From assembly GCA_030762175.1 (NCBI GenBank), contig CM060840.1, positions 44,358,001 to 44,422,000 on the forward strand: a stretch of 64,000 nucleotides of DNA, given 5' to 3'. The notes beneath the pieces are model-generated. The model was not told where the DNA came from. It worked only from the letters and a program-made list of their open reading frames with translations, and did no database searches. The stretch is from Metallyticus violacea. Taxonomy: Eukaryota; Arthropoda; Insecta; Mantodea; Metallyticidae. Shown here piece after piece: positions 23,991-34,870 of the stretch (within the stretch, counting starts at the first letter, position 1; the number at the start of each line of letters is the position of its first letter). Position numbers and translations under genes: made by a program.

Positions 23991-26133
23991 AGTTATTTTT
24001 AATATTAAGGTATTATGCGTTTTATATACTTTTGATCTAATATTGTTGTTGTGATTCTTACTATTACTGCAATAAAATGAAAAGATATTGAAAAAATGTA
24101 CATTTTCTTGTTTATGCGTGTAATAATTTTTGTAAACCAATCATAAACGAAATAGGATGCAAACTTAGGACTTTAAACTTTGAATTAAATCTTAGGCATC
24201 TGCAACAGCGAGAGATCTTTGAAGAAGTCTGCCGTGAAGAAAAGTTTGAAAATCGTTGCTTATAGCATCGACATTACGATGCGTAATGTGAAATTTAATG
24301 TCTTTAATGTTGCATCTTAATTTTCTAGTTTAGAACCCACCTTTATCGGACTAAAAGCTATGACTAAAATTTCTTATTATTTATATCGTTTGCGTCTTAA
24401 TTATTTTATGAATTTGATTACAGAAATTGTCTAGTTAATACCAACGTATTAAATGCTTTAAGTCAATATAAAGTTTTATTTTTACGTTTAGAGTTGTAAG
24501 AAAAGTATATTTAATTTTGTTTTTAAAGTCATTGATTACTTTATAGTAATTTATAAACATTAAAAATAATTTTAAATTGTATTAAATTTCAGATGTACTA
24601 TGTATTTGGGTATTCATTTCATTAGATTGCCGAACATTTAAGATTGAATTAAAATCATATAAAACCTACGCCTCGTGCTGTCCTTGCACATGTTACTGTC
24701 CAGTTTCATACCTTTCACCCCCTCCCTTACTCATCCTCATCTCCCTGTCCACGCTGGAAAGTGTTGTTACCTGCACTTTATTTCTATCGGTTGGGACTGG
24801 CAAAGGAGTTTCCAGAACAATCTGATGTAATTCTTCTAGCGTAGTTATGTCCTGCCGTCACTCGCAGTGAGATCGCTTGTGTGTCCCGAGGTAAAAGACG
24901 TTTTGGACTTTTTTCTTAATTGGTAGGATTGAAGCCTTCTTCGGCCTAGTGACCCAGGTATTATCAAGATTTGTAAATATTAATTCATTATATTGCAAAT
25001 GTTTTACGTTGGTTTTAAGTTTCTTGCATTTTTATCTGCAATAACAACTTGTGTGGTGTAATTATTTTACAATTGCTGTAAAATATGGGCAATACTAGGG
25101 GTATTTTAAATCTGTTTAAATTGAGATTCTTTAATGTGTATCAGCTTAATATTAATTTAGTGTTTTAAAAGTTAAATATGTGACACTGACTTAAATTTTC
25201 GTTTTTGCAAGTTATATTGATGAGTGTATTATTTTCGTGATTCAGTTTCAATGCTATCATTGCATGTTAATCATATGTTTCTTATGTCAAATAAATCGTA
25301 ATATCTGTAAATTATTTTCTCCCATACAAGTTATCCCTTGTCCAGGCATCTTCGGGGACGTGAAGAATTGAGCATAATAAAGACTTTGGTAGCAGAAAAA
25401 GGAGGACAGTTTGTAATGATGACGATGTTTCACCTTTTCATTACATTCTTGGCTTTTTATTTACCCTCAGCGAATAATCTTCAAGGCTCTTATCTCACGA
25501 ACTGCAGGGGCGATAGGAAGCAACACCATTTGGATAACAATAAAAAGTATACATTACAAACCATAGTCGACATTGCAGGAGCACTTTAATGCACTTCAAG
25601 AAGGCACTTAAATTAGAAGCATACACTCGTGTTATGCTCATAACAATATAACATCTCTCTCACTTCAACAACTCCTGTATCTAACTCCTGCATTTTCTTT
25701 TACATCTCCTGCTCTTTTTTTTTCCTTTTTTTTTTAAATTCCAGTTGCCTTTATTGTGTTGTTATTTTCCCGATTTTAACCACTCCGGAACGTTACTATA
25801 ACTGGTTGCAGAGCTTTCCTTCTTTTGGTATTTCTCTCTTCGATCAATACTCTCAAAAATTCGCTGTTGCCTACAATCCTATTGCGTTTTCAGCTTAACT
25901 ACTATGTCGCGTGCATTATATTGCGGAAAACAGAAAAGACCTCGAGGTACAGTAGTCGAAAGATCCATTAGACCTTGACCATAACTTGATGAGGGAAGAA
26001 AACGCATTTCTGACACGTCGGTTTACTTGAGGTACAACTTCTGCACTTTTTGATATAGGACTCAGGAAAATAGTACACTGAAAGAATGAGTGGCAATGTG
26101 TCCCAAATAGATTTTGACGGGCTGTACAAAGTA
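23991..26133. other. Gene-free stretch
   Basis: No gene recognised. A patch at 24,670-24,960 is less AT-rich and slightly pyrimidine-rich on the forward strand, and a frame at 25,338-25,589 has no known motif. An unrecognised exon cannot be ruled out but is not supported. Confidence 0.4.
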
Positions 26134-27120
26134 CAGGAGCTGGATTAAATAATATCAACACCCTGATATAAGTACTTTTTGGTATTTTTTCTGATTGGAC
26201 TGTCAAGCACCGAACTTCCGTTTTCGCCTTGTCTGAGCTACCAGTAAGCCTGTGATCGTCATCGTGTGGGTAAACGGGTAAACAATTATGTCCAGAGGGG
26301 AAAATGCAATAGCGGTTGCAAAGTTGGTAGGGATACTAGAGCTATTGACGAAATTTGTGGGAAAATTTCTGCTAAATATATTGTGGCAGAAAGACGAAAC
26401 TGACGGGAGCATTAAGGATTGTTGCCCCTCAGATCAGTGCCTTTAAAGTGATTGCTGAGCTAATAAAACATATGTGGGAAATTCATGAGCAAAATATACA
26501 CGAAGAGTTGTTGTTGTCAAATCTTTTGTGACGAGGGAGAATGCAAAAAGGAGCACAAAACCAGGAGTATCAATCAATAGAACATATTGTGGTTTGACGA
26601 ATCATCTTTTATACTATTACGGAACACCGGCAGAAGTACACCATCCAGACAGTTTGGAGGTCCTGACATGGTTTGGGCGTCATGTCATGGTTTACAGTGG
26701 ATCCTATTGTTACACTTAAAGGAAAGGTAGCTGATAAAACCCATAAAGCCATTTTAAGTGACCATGTCCATTCAATGGCGCAGGAGATGTCATCTTACAA
26801 GATGATAATGCACCCATTCTTACAGTTGAAATTGCCATGTATGGTTGGAAGAGTATGAAGATGAAATTACACACCTTCCCTGACCTATACCGATTTGAAC
26901 ATGTGGAGTCATTGTGGTCTGCAGTGTAAAAACAAGTTAAGCGAATTACCCTCTCCACCAAATTTGAAAAAAATTGGAGCATTTGTTTTTGAAGAATGGT
27001 ATAGAATCCTACTGACCGGATTTGTATGCATCACTTTCCAGGAGGACTGAGGCTGTTATGAAAGTCTGTGGGTTCTACAGCATATTAGGTTGGTGTTGAT
27101 ATTATTTTGTGCAACCCCTG
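26134..27120 (+). mobile_element. Tc1-like transposon, shortened, with both inverted repeats
   Basis: The ends match as inverted repeats. The left begins CAGGAGCTGGATTAAATAAT and the right, reversed, begins CAGGGGTTGCACAAAATAAT; both continue ATCAACACC. A TA lies just outside each end (26,132-26,133 and 27,121-27,122), the expected Tc1 target. Across changing frames the interior reads KSFVTRENAKR, LWFDESSF (first catalytic Asp), PIVTLKGKVADKTHKAIL, LQDDNAPI (second Asp), VESLWSAV (Glu position of D-D-E) and, near the end, PGRTEAVMKVCG. At 987 bp it is shorter than the usual 1.3-1.6 kb, and the N-terminal DNA-binding part is mostly gone. Non-functional. Confidence 0.88.
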
Positions 27121-28164
27121 TAACTATGCTTGATGAGCAGCTTCTTTTAATTTGATTTCAATGCGATTCCTATTTCCATGGCATTAAACACATCCCATTC
27201 TAATTATATTCTAATATTAGGATCGACCTTCAAACTCGGTAGGGATTGAATCTCCATCCCATTCTGGATCTGTACGGAATGCCCTAAATACCTTTGAGCT
27301 CAATAGGGCACTACATACCAAAGCGATTATTTCGATGCGGGACTAACGCATTTGCATTCTACCTAGGTAGTTATCGATCAGAATGGATTTCGGAAGCATT
27401 ACAAGTTTCTATCACCCGCTGTGGAAGAACAGCTTTCTTTTCATATGTTCTATAAACGAATCTGCACTCATTATTCTTGAAATCAAAATATTTTCGTAAA
27501 AAGACTAACACATTTAGGGATAATTATTAGCTCACTGTTCAATAATAAAAGCAGAAAGTTAGTTTTCAACGTATAAAATGCTAGACGGTCCATCTGTTGA
27601 ATTGTTTTTGTACTATAAGTTTAACTTTCAATTACAAAAGTTTCAATACACGCCCATAAATTTAATAACTCTTTAATTAACGTGCTCAGAAAGAATCAAT
27701 GCCAATTTTCCAATGTTTATTCCAATTCTGCTCTAAGACACTGGGAGAAGAAGTGTAATGAATCAGAACAGGGAAAACCAAAGTTCCACGACAAACTTGC
27801 AGACCTGTTGCAACAATCGACCCTGAAATGGTGAGGCAAATTGATCAAATGATTGCAGTCGATGACAGTAGCAATTCATCACTTTGAAGCTGGAATAAAA
27901 TCCAGTTCATAATATGGCAAAATATTGAGTCTCCATATATATACAAACGCTTGCAAGAAAGGTAATTTTCAGTATGTTCTGGTACTTAGAACTGGCGTGT
28001 TAGGAGAAAAATAACCCGTAAGAATGCTGCTCCACCATTAATGCAAGACCTCACACAACATTATACATGAAAAATCATAATTACACTTTGTTTTACATCT
28101 ACTTTCCATCTACCCTACAGCCAGGATAAGTGTCTAGAATTTTCATCCCTTCATTCTCTCGAAG
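27121..28164. other. Gene-free stretch
   Basis: Nothing recognised. Confidence 0.5.
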
Positions 28165-28640
28165 AAGTCAGGCATAATGCATTTTCTATCTGGGTAGATA
28201 TATTTAAGAGTCAGATAGAAATAAGCATGTTTCCATACATTTGGAGTAGGCAGGGTAAGTTTTTATTTTGCCCTTTTTTACTTCTGTTGTCTTTTTTAAG
28301 GGTTAAATATATGTATTGTACCTGTTTTGGATCGTAATGCTTTTTTCTGCGATTATTTACGCATTTTAAAAAGCGCATAAAGAATTTTAATATACCGAAA
28401 TGAAATAAGTCGTAAAATTAAATGTCGTTTTCTTTTGAAAAATATCTATTGAGAATCTTGTTATACATTTATTTCTTTTCAAACAGTCAAAAAGTTTCTC
28501 TTCAACCCATTCAATTAATCTCTTTAAATAAAAGAGCCTTCATTAATGAAAGGAACGCCCGTTTACCTCACGCATACAAATACCATGAAATAGAGAAGAT
28601 GAGGGAAGGACTGTAATTTTGAATATTCCCGGTGAATGAC
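28165..28640 (+). mobile_element. hAT-like repeat, copy 4 (3'-truncated)
   Basis: Shares the 5' half of the repeat, from atgcattttctatctgggta through gaaataagcatgtttcc to ctgtaattttgaatattccc. It then diverges before the transposase-end segment. Truncation at this point leaves only the non-coding half. Confidence 0.7.
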
Positions 28641-28784
28641 CTTGTATCAATCTGCCCTAGACAATTCTAGGAAATTTGGTAGTCTATCTTCCTCGAAAAA
28701 ATTAATGCCATATCATCTACAGCTATTCTGTCCTAACTCTATTTCTTTATGTGCAATTATTTTTCGTTCTTTAAGAATGTCGTC

Positions 28785-28789
<5 letters not shown>

Positions 28790-28849
<60 letters not shown>
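28790..28849. repeat. (AAT)20 microsatellite
   Basis: About twenty uninterrupted AAT units. Apparent poly-Asn and poly-Leu frames over it are artefacts of the repeat. Confidence 0.97.
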
Positions 28850-28937
28850 TTGGAGAAAGATTAATTACATCCTTGCTTAGGCCACACTTTGTTTTTATTT
28901 CTTCTGTTGACTTCCATTTACATTCATTATCATTTGT

Positions 28938-28941
<4 letters not shown>

Positions 28942-28986
<45 letters not shown>
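28942..28986. repeat. (TA)n microsatellite
   Basis: About twenty-two TA units, 92 bp after the AAT array. Confidence 0.97.
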
Positions 28987-28991
<5 letters not shown>

Positions 28992-29699
28992 CAATACACA
29001 TGTGTAACGAAATCAATGTAGCGATTATCGGTTAGTGATGTAACAGGGAAATACACAAAGCGAATTCACCCTTCCTCCGCCGATGGAAGTGGATCAAACA
29101 AACAAGCATGGTAAACAAGCATGGCTCATATCTCATATCTGACCAGTTTGAGACTCCGCCTAAACCCATGTATCGTCGCCCTCAGGGGAATGTGCACAAT
29201 TGATCCACGGGGCGAAACCTCCTCCATAGAGAAAGGACTATTTCACACACTGCCAATTGTGCGAACACATACATTCATTTGGTAAAAGGTTTTAGATATA
29301 TGTGAACATGGGCATGGTTAAGGGGAAATTTAAATGTGTAAGAGATACCATATGGGCTTTAAAAATAGAGTTTGGAAACCGATGATGCAACTTTTAAACA
29401 TAAAAATGTTTCAACTATTTTATTAAAAAAAATTAGATATTTCAATGAAATTATCGAACTATCACTCATGCATATCTTTAAGAATAGCAAAATATAATAA
29501 TGGATTTGCTCTTTTTTAAATATAATCTTAGATCAAATTAAATAAATGTTTTTTCAGCTTAGGAACGGAACCTCTTGAATTTCTTTTGTTATACCAGAAT
29601 AGTGTATTTTTACAAGTGTGCGGAAAATTGAAATTCAGCAAATGTTAGAGCCACCCGCAGAACTTACTTAATGACCTAATATCTGAAAATGCAATTACG

Positions 29700-29715
29700 T
29701 ATATATATATATATA
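29700..29715. repeat. Short (TA)n next to repeat E
   Basis: Eight TA units lying 11 bp before a repeat E unit. Confidence 0.8.
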
Positions 29716-29726
29716 CGTTCTAGGTC

Positions 29727-29846
29727 CTAAGAAAAAGTAACAGTTGTAATTGCTATATTTCGAACTAATTTTCAGTTCTTCTATGGCATGATGGCGTGGC
29801 GTGACTTTTTCTTAGTGTTTTATCCTTTTCTGCTTTTATAATTATT
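29727..29846. repeat. Microsatellite-associated repeat E, partly palindromic copy
   Basis: The forward unit cctaagaaaaagtaacagtt, tgctatatttcgaacta and cttctatggcat is followed by a short inverted piece, gtgactttttcttagtgttt, which continues tatccttttctgcttt. ctaagaaaaagt and actttttcttag are exact inverses. It is the same architecture as at 21.05 kb but with a shorter second arm. Confidence 0.75.
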
Positions 29847-30284
29847 GATAATTTATTAGTTATATATATTCTAAGTGCACACAAGATAATAGCTTATGGA
29901 GGATACTAACAATTAATTTCAAGAAGTCATTCAGAACATGAAAATTATGAGTCATAACAATTTTCAAAAAGTGTCCGCAATGTTTCTTTTTCTGCAAGTA
30001 TTTTCTCCTCCACCTGATGTAGAAATGCAGGTGTTTTGCAGTATAACATTACAGAGTTTATCTTTGTTTGCATTATATTTCGATTGGGAATTCTTGTATA
30101 AATGATGATTATATCTGTGGCAATTTATTAAAAGTACGATACCGTAATGCGCATGGTCATAATGTGCAAGCTGGCGATGTTGGCTAAAACCAAATCTGTA
30201 GAGCGTGTGCAACGAAAAAACCTTAACGTCATTCTTTCCTATGCGAGGATTGTTAAAAGGGACTGTTACGAGAAACTGGAAGCC

Positions 30285-30438
30285 TTGTGAGCAGTTCCCT
30301 TGCACGACGGATAAAGAGGAGCTGAAACACTTGTTTGGCCTCCACGCTACCCAGATCTTACCCCACTGGACTTTCTCCTGTGGGGTTTTATGAAGGACCT
30401 AAGTGTACAGCATTCCTACGGAGAACTCATCAAGCTGT
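30285..30438 (+). mobile_element. DNA-transposon transposase relic, left part (interrupted by LINE)
   Basis: The forward translation from about 30,337 reads WPPRYPDLTPLDFLLWG then FMKDLSVQHSYGELIKL. The PPRSPDLTPLDFFLWG motif, with the third catalytic Asp, typifies a Tc1/mariner-superfamily transposase group common in insects. The reading is cut at the LINE target site and resumes at 31,019. Confidence 0.7.
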
Positions 30439-31018
30439 AAATGTACCAAAGATATGTACTGGGAAGAGAGAGCTGGTTTGGGGAGGAGGGAAACGATTTG
30501 AAGAAATTGGAATGGGGGATGTGTGGCCACTAGGTGGAAAGTGGAAAGAAGTGAGACAGAGGGTAGAAGATATAGAGAAACAAGAGGTTTGGGCAAGCTT
30601 AGAGGATAAACGTTCTTTAGACTTGTATAGAATATAGGATAGTTAAAGGAAATTGGGGACGGAAGAATGTATAGATAATTGTGATCAATTCGGAAGAATG
30701 GGTCTTGCATGGATACGTACAGAGTTGTTGTTTCTAAAAAGATGTATTTTGTGTGGGAATGTGGATAGCGTGTTCCATTGCCTAATTGAATGTGAAATGG
30801 TAAAAAAGTGGAGAGATTGTATCTGGGATAAAAAAAAATGGGATAAACTACATAAAGATATAGGGACAATTAAAATGTTGTTACATATGAGGACTGAGAA
30901 AATAAAACAAGAAAATTAAGGGATAAGTGGAGGAGAAGTATAACGAAGTAGCTTGATGGCACATACAGTTGTGAAAATGTGATTTAATGTAGGGGTTGCT
31001 TGCTGAAATAAAAGCCAT
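30439..31018 (+). mobile_element. 5'-truncated LINE insertion with 10-bp target duplication
   Basis: Flanked by the direct repeat atcaagctgt (30,429-30,438 and 31,019-31,028). The translation reads RQRVEDIEKQEVWASLEDK, then NWGR, GRMGLAWIRTELLFLKR, and CILCG followed by FHCLIECEMVKKWRD. The Cys pair plus His-Cys pattern matches the zinc-binding tail of LINE reverse transcriptases. A 3' UTR of about 100 bp ends ctgaaataaaagccat. One frameshift lies near 30,640. Same LINE family as 226-960. The insertion splits an older transposase, giving relative age. Confidence 0.82.
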
Positions 31019-31250
31019 ATCAAGCTGTCACCAGTGACACACCGCAAATGTTGCTGAATACCTAGTTGGGTGTGAAGTATAGATTGAACATCTGCCGGGC
31101 CACTGAAAGTGCACACATCCAAATTGTTTTAAAGCATATAAAATGCAAGAGCTTCTCTATCAGGCAATATCAGTGTTTTTCATTGAATTTAGTACATTTG
31201 AAACATATGCTGTTTATAATGTTAACCCTACAAGCCGGACACCCTGTATG
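31019..31250 (+). mobile_element. DNA-transposon transposase relic, right part with terminal repeat
   Basis: Continues the relic at 30,285 after the LINE: TPQMLL, then LGVKYRLNICRATESAHIQI. This resembles the usual C-terminal end of this transposase group (R-V-YR-D-CRAT-GAHIE). Beyond it, caagccggacaccctgta at 31,231-31,248 looks like a terminal inverted repeat ending at TA (reversed: tacagggtgtccggc). I did not find the matching left terminus. Confidence 0.62.
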
Positions 31251-31904
31251 AAGTTTATACATGACTCGTTGTGAAAAGAAGCTGAATAAACGGTCAGTTA
31301 TTCCAAGTTCGCCATTAACTTATGCTTTTTGTGCATATTTCTAAGAACAGATATGTAAAAGTGACAAGTTTTCTCTCTTCATCACAGAAAAAAAAATGCA
31401 TACTTCGCTTTCTCAAAAGAAAGTTCTACTTGAGAGTCTTAACAACTGGCATTAAGTAAAACTTGGATTCTAGATTTCCTATAATATTATTCCGTTATTG
31501 TAAGATATCGCATACTTATCAATGAGTAAAAAAACATTGGATTTGACATACTTGTTTTTCTCTCCCTCTCTGTAATTCCTTTTCCTGCACGAAGCGAGGA
31601 TAAGCCTTTCCCCAATACCGCCTTTCTTTCTTCGCATCGTACTCTACTTTTCGGTTTCTGCAAATAGCAGAGAGAAGAAAATAACATATAGAGCAGGTAA
31701 ATTCTACATTTCAATATGGGATAGCAATCATCGTTTCTTCCAAGTTTCTTCTTTGTCTTCGTATTTAGTTTCCTAATGCTATTTGACATTGCTTTTCTAA
31801 TCTGTTTCATACCCTTAATGTTATTTTAAAACTTATATATACAAAACATAAAAGAAAAATAAAGTAACACTATTAACAATGTAACAAATTAACAGTAAAT
31901 ATAA
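31251..31904. other. Gene-free stretch
   Basis: A 107-codon reverse frame (31,487-31,810) has no recognisable motif. Nothing supported. Confidence 0.4.
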
Positions 31905-32002
31905 AAGCAGAAAAGGATAAAACGCTAAGAGAAAGTCACACGTAATCGCTATATTTCGAACTACTAGAGTTCTTGCCGTAGAAGAACATAGAAGAACCGA
32001 GC
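31905..32002 (+). repeat. Microsatellite-associated repeat E, copy without adjacent array
   Basis: aagcagaaaaggataaaacg, ctaagagaaagtcacacg and gctatatttcgaactactag, then agttcttgccgtagaagaac. Unlike the other three loci, no microsatellite is adjacent; a SINE A tail follows within 30 bp. Confidence 0.75.
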
Positions 32003-32027
32003 ATAGGCAGTCTGTCAATTTTTTTTG

Positions 32028-32255
32028 ATTAGATTTACGGACGCTCTTTAACATCTCAGGTCATCAGCGCCCCATTCAAATCAGAGCGTGAAACGGTCGA
32101 CAAATTTTGCTCAGAGGCCTCTTTTTTCAGGCTTGAGGTTCTTTATCGTGCCGTAAATGTACGACACGGGACCCACAGCTTTACTTCCCTTCCGAAGGAA
32201 GCCATACTTAGAATTTTTACGCCCGAAAAAAGCCATCGGTCCTGGCCGGGTTAGT
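32028..32255 (-). mobile_element. tRNA-derived SINE, family A, copy 3 (reverse, 5'-truncated)
   Basis: The full family body lies on the reverse strand, from tail (tttttttgattag side) to aaccCGGCCAGGACCGATGG. It is truncated within the B box, so the pol III promoter is incomplete. Confidence 0.85.
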
Positions 32256-34569
32256 TATAGTATTGAGAATAGGAAGTGACAAAGACAGAGCAGTAAGGCA
32301 GAGAGTAGAAGTGGGGGAGAATCATATCAATTGTACCAAGACAATAGAAATCTGTTAGGCAGTGGCGAGCAATCCGATATTGATAGGCTGGTGCCTTAAA
32401 TGTTGAATAAATTGTTATTGAAGAGAACTATTTCACGTGTCTATTGTGCGATACCTTCAAAGAAAGACCCACAAAACACTTCAGTGAACCCTGGGACCAA
32501 CATCACAATTAAACTGGAGCAACCGACTGAGCTAGAACAACAATCCAACGTTCATCAACCAAAACTACCGCATACCCCATACACTCCTATACCAAAACCG
32601 CTCCAGATGACGAACCAATGTGGGGCATTGAAACAACAAACACCATTAATCAACTAATTAATAATCCTTAACATTCTCGCCTTCAATAAAACCCGCTCCA
32701 GACAGAGACTAATTTGAGAAAGATCATCAAAATTATGAGGATGTGTAAAGGTTTACCTCAATTTCTCCTAAACTAATGACTATAATCATTGACGTGAAGA
32801 AATGCAGATTTTATCTGAAGACCATTAGCTTGGCAAGACTTATAAGCTCAGAAGAGAATGCACTGTAAACAACAAGATAAAAAGAAGTGATGCCTTATAT
32901 ATTATTCCCAATAGGAAACGATTCCGAGCTCATAAATGTTTCCGGTGCGCTTGTATGTCGGTATATGTGAATTCGAGACAAATCGATACGATTGCTACTA
33001 ATGCGGAGGCAACATGCTATTGTCTCATGGCTTAACGACATATCATGCATGGCTTGCGGACAATACAGCATCATCCCTAACTTGAGCGAACTCATTCTTC
33101 ACGTCGATAGACAGACGTGGCTAACTCATAAAAACTGTTTTCCAAAGGTCATCCATTAAACATTCCCAAACACTACCCCAATGTTTTATTCCGGGAGCAG
33201 AGAATCTTAGACTCAAAGGAATAGCAAACACTATGTACTGCATATACATTCAGTCATGTAGCTATGTTTAATGTAAACATTTCCTATTTTCAATGGAAAA
33301 TATTATGACCGTGGCCATTAGCCATTTTTTCTTTCTTTCTTTAGACTTGCCTCTTTAATGGTCAAGAACAGCATTAAACCGATGTTCTTAACAGATTCAA
33401 TATTTTGTCAAGCTAAAAGCACCTCATTTCTGAAATTCTTTTTGCTGCTTCATAGTGTTGGCAACTTTAGCTGTCACCTTGTACTAGTTGATTCAAAATC
33501 TCCCGTAAAACTGAAATGCCTTAAAAATGCTCTAAGTGAAGTAAATTTGAAGTGTGCATTCTCATTTCCACATTATTTTAAGATAGGACACCAACGTTCT
33601 GGGCTGCAAAGGTGGAAAGAGGATTCAATAGAATTGAACTGGGTTCAACATGGCAATGAGACAAATAATAAAAAAGTATGAAAGGAGATTAGAACAAAAC
33701 TAGAGGCTATTAGCAGACAGGAAATCGAGGCAGAATGTAACAAGAAAGTCTCCTTGAGCTTATCGAATGAAATTAAACTAATCTGGCCGCAAAGAGGTAT
33801 ATATGCTCGTTTTAGGGAGAAAGGCGATATCAGGAATGGTATAGCTGAGATTAGGAAGTTGAAAGGCTCAAAAATAACGGAGAGTTTTGGTAGGAAAATC
33901 TGCCATTTAGTGGAAAGAATGAGGAATAACAGAATGTACCCACTGGAAACACCTGAGAAAAACTTCGTTTCCTGAAAACTGAGGATAATTAGCATTTTGA
34001 AAACCTGTTTGCGAACCACACTAATTGGTTGAATTTGGACATTTTCCTAGCCAAAGTGCGCGAAGCTAGAAGCAATTTATTTTCTGGTTAGAACGCAACT
34101 AGTGTAATTGTTAATAATATGTAATAAGTTTCCATGTGTGTAGCATACTTAAGAATGCACGGTCTACGACCCACGCATAAAATATATTTATAATGTGTAT
34201 ATACAATTTTATAACAAAAAGGTACATCTACTACTACTTCAAGGTAAGACAATTTTATGTGAAGGAGAGAGCTTAATCAACGAACAAAATATAAATGCCA
34301 TTAAAAGAATTAAAGGGAAAAAACCGTATAAAGTCATGTTAGAAAGAATACAAGATACCACTATAGCGTGTACATAAATTCTAAGAATAACATGTTAAAA
34401 AAAAAAAAGCAGGATATTCTGGAAACTAATGAAACAAATCAAAGCCGCAATACACGAACGAAAAGCAGATTTCAATTAAATCAGTAAGACAGAATAAACA
34501 TACTAAAAAGGATCATTTCAAAAGCTAACTTATTTTTGTGAAAATAATTAAAAGATTATTCTGATGCAA
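32256..34569. other. Gene-free stretch with uncharacterised frames
   Basis: Frames of 85 codons (32,400-32,657, Pro/Gln/Thr-rich), 107 codons (33,358-33,681) and 73 codons (33,754-33,975, basic) match nothing I know. The last could be decayed element coding sequence, but no diagnostic motif is present. Confidence 0.4.
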
Positions 34570-34870
34570 AAATCCATTCAACACGAGCAGGATGTGGTTT
34601 CTCTACTATTCAGTGCACCGCAGTAGTTCTCCGCAGTAACTATGACCGTTTTATCACGCGATCGTAAACCGGGCTTTTGTTTTAGGGTCGTGTTGTGGAA
34701 ACCAAGTTTCATAAGCATTAATTCTCTTTGGAAAACCCGGTTCTGCAGCAGCCTGTTGATGGTACACCTAATCTTGCACTCAATTTGCTGCAACTTCTGG
34801 AAAAAAACCATGATGTCTGCAAGATTTGCTATTGTTAAACGACGATTTTCTTGCAACATCATTGATGTTC
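34570..34870 (-). mobile_element. Mariner-like transposase relic
   Basis: The reverse strand reads LQENRRLTIANLADIM, then, after a deletion and frame changes, QQAAAEPGFPKR followed by YETWFPQHDPKTKAR. In mariner transposases, a D/ENRRLTI-ELAD segment precedes a stretch ending F-DETWV-YDPETK-Q. The order and spacing are consistent, with the first catalytic Asp replaced (DETW to YETW). Heavily decayed. Confidence 0.45.

Noticed and set aside
25916..26206. 96-codon reverse frame
   Set aside because: Runs into the left end of the Tc1-like element and has no recognisable content.
28636..29007. Asn- and Tyr/Ile-repeat frames
   Set aside because: Produced by AAT and TA microsatellites.
30399..30869. 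156-codon reverse frame
   Set aside because: Antisense to the LINE insertion, whose forward translation carries the recognisable protein.
33358..34019. Frames of 107, 73 and 124 codons on both strands
   Set aside because: No motif or repeat partner in the window; not enough to call a gene.
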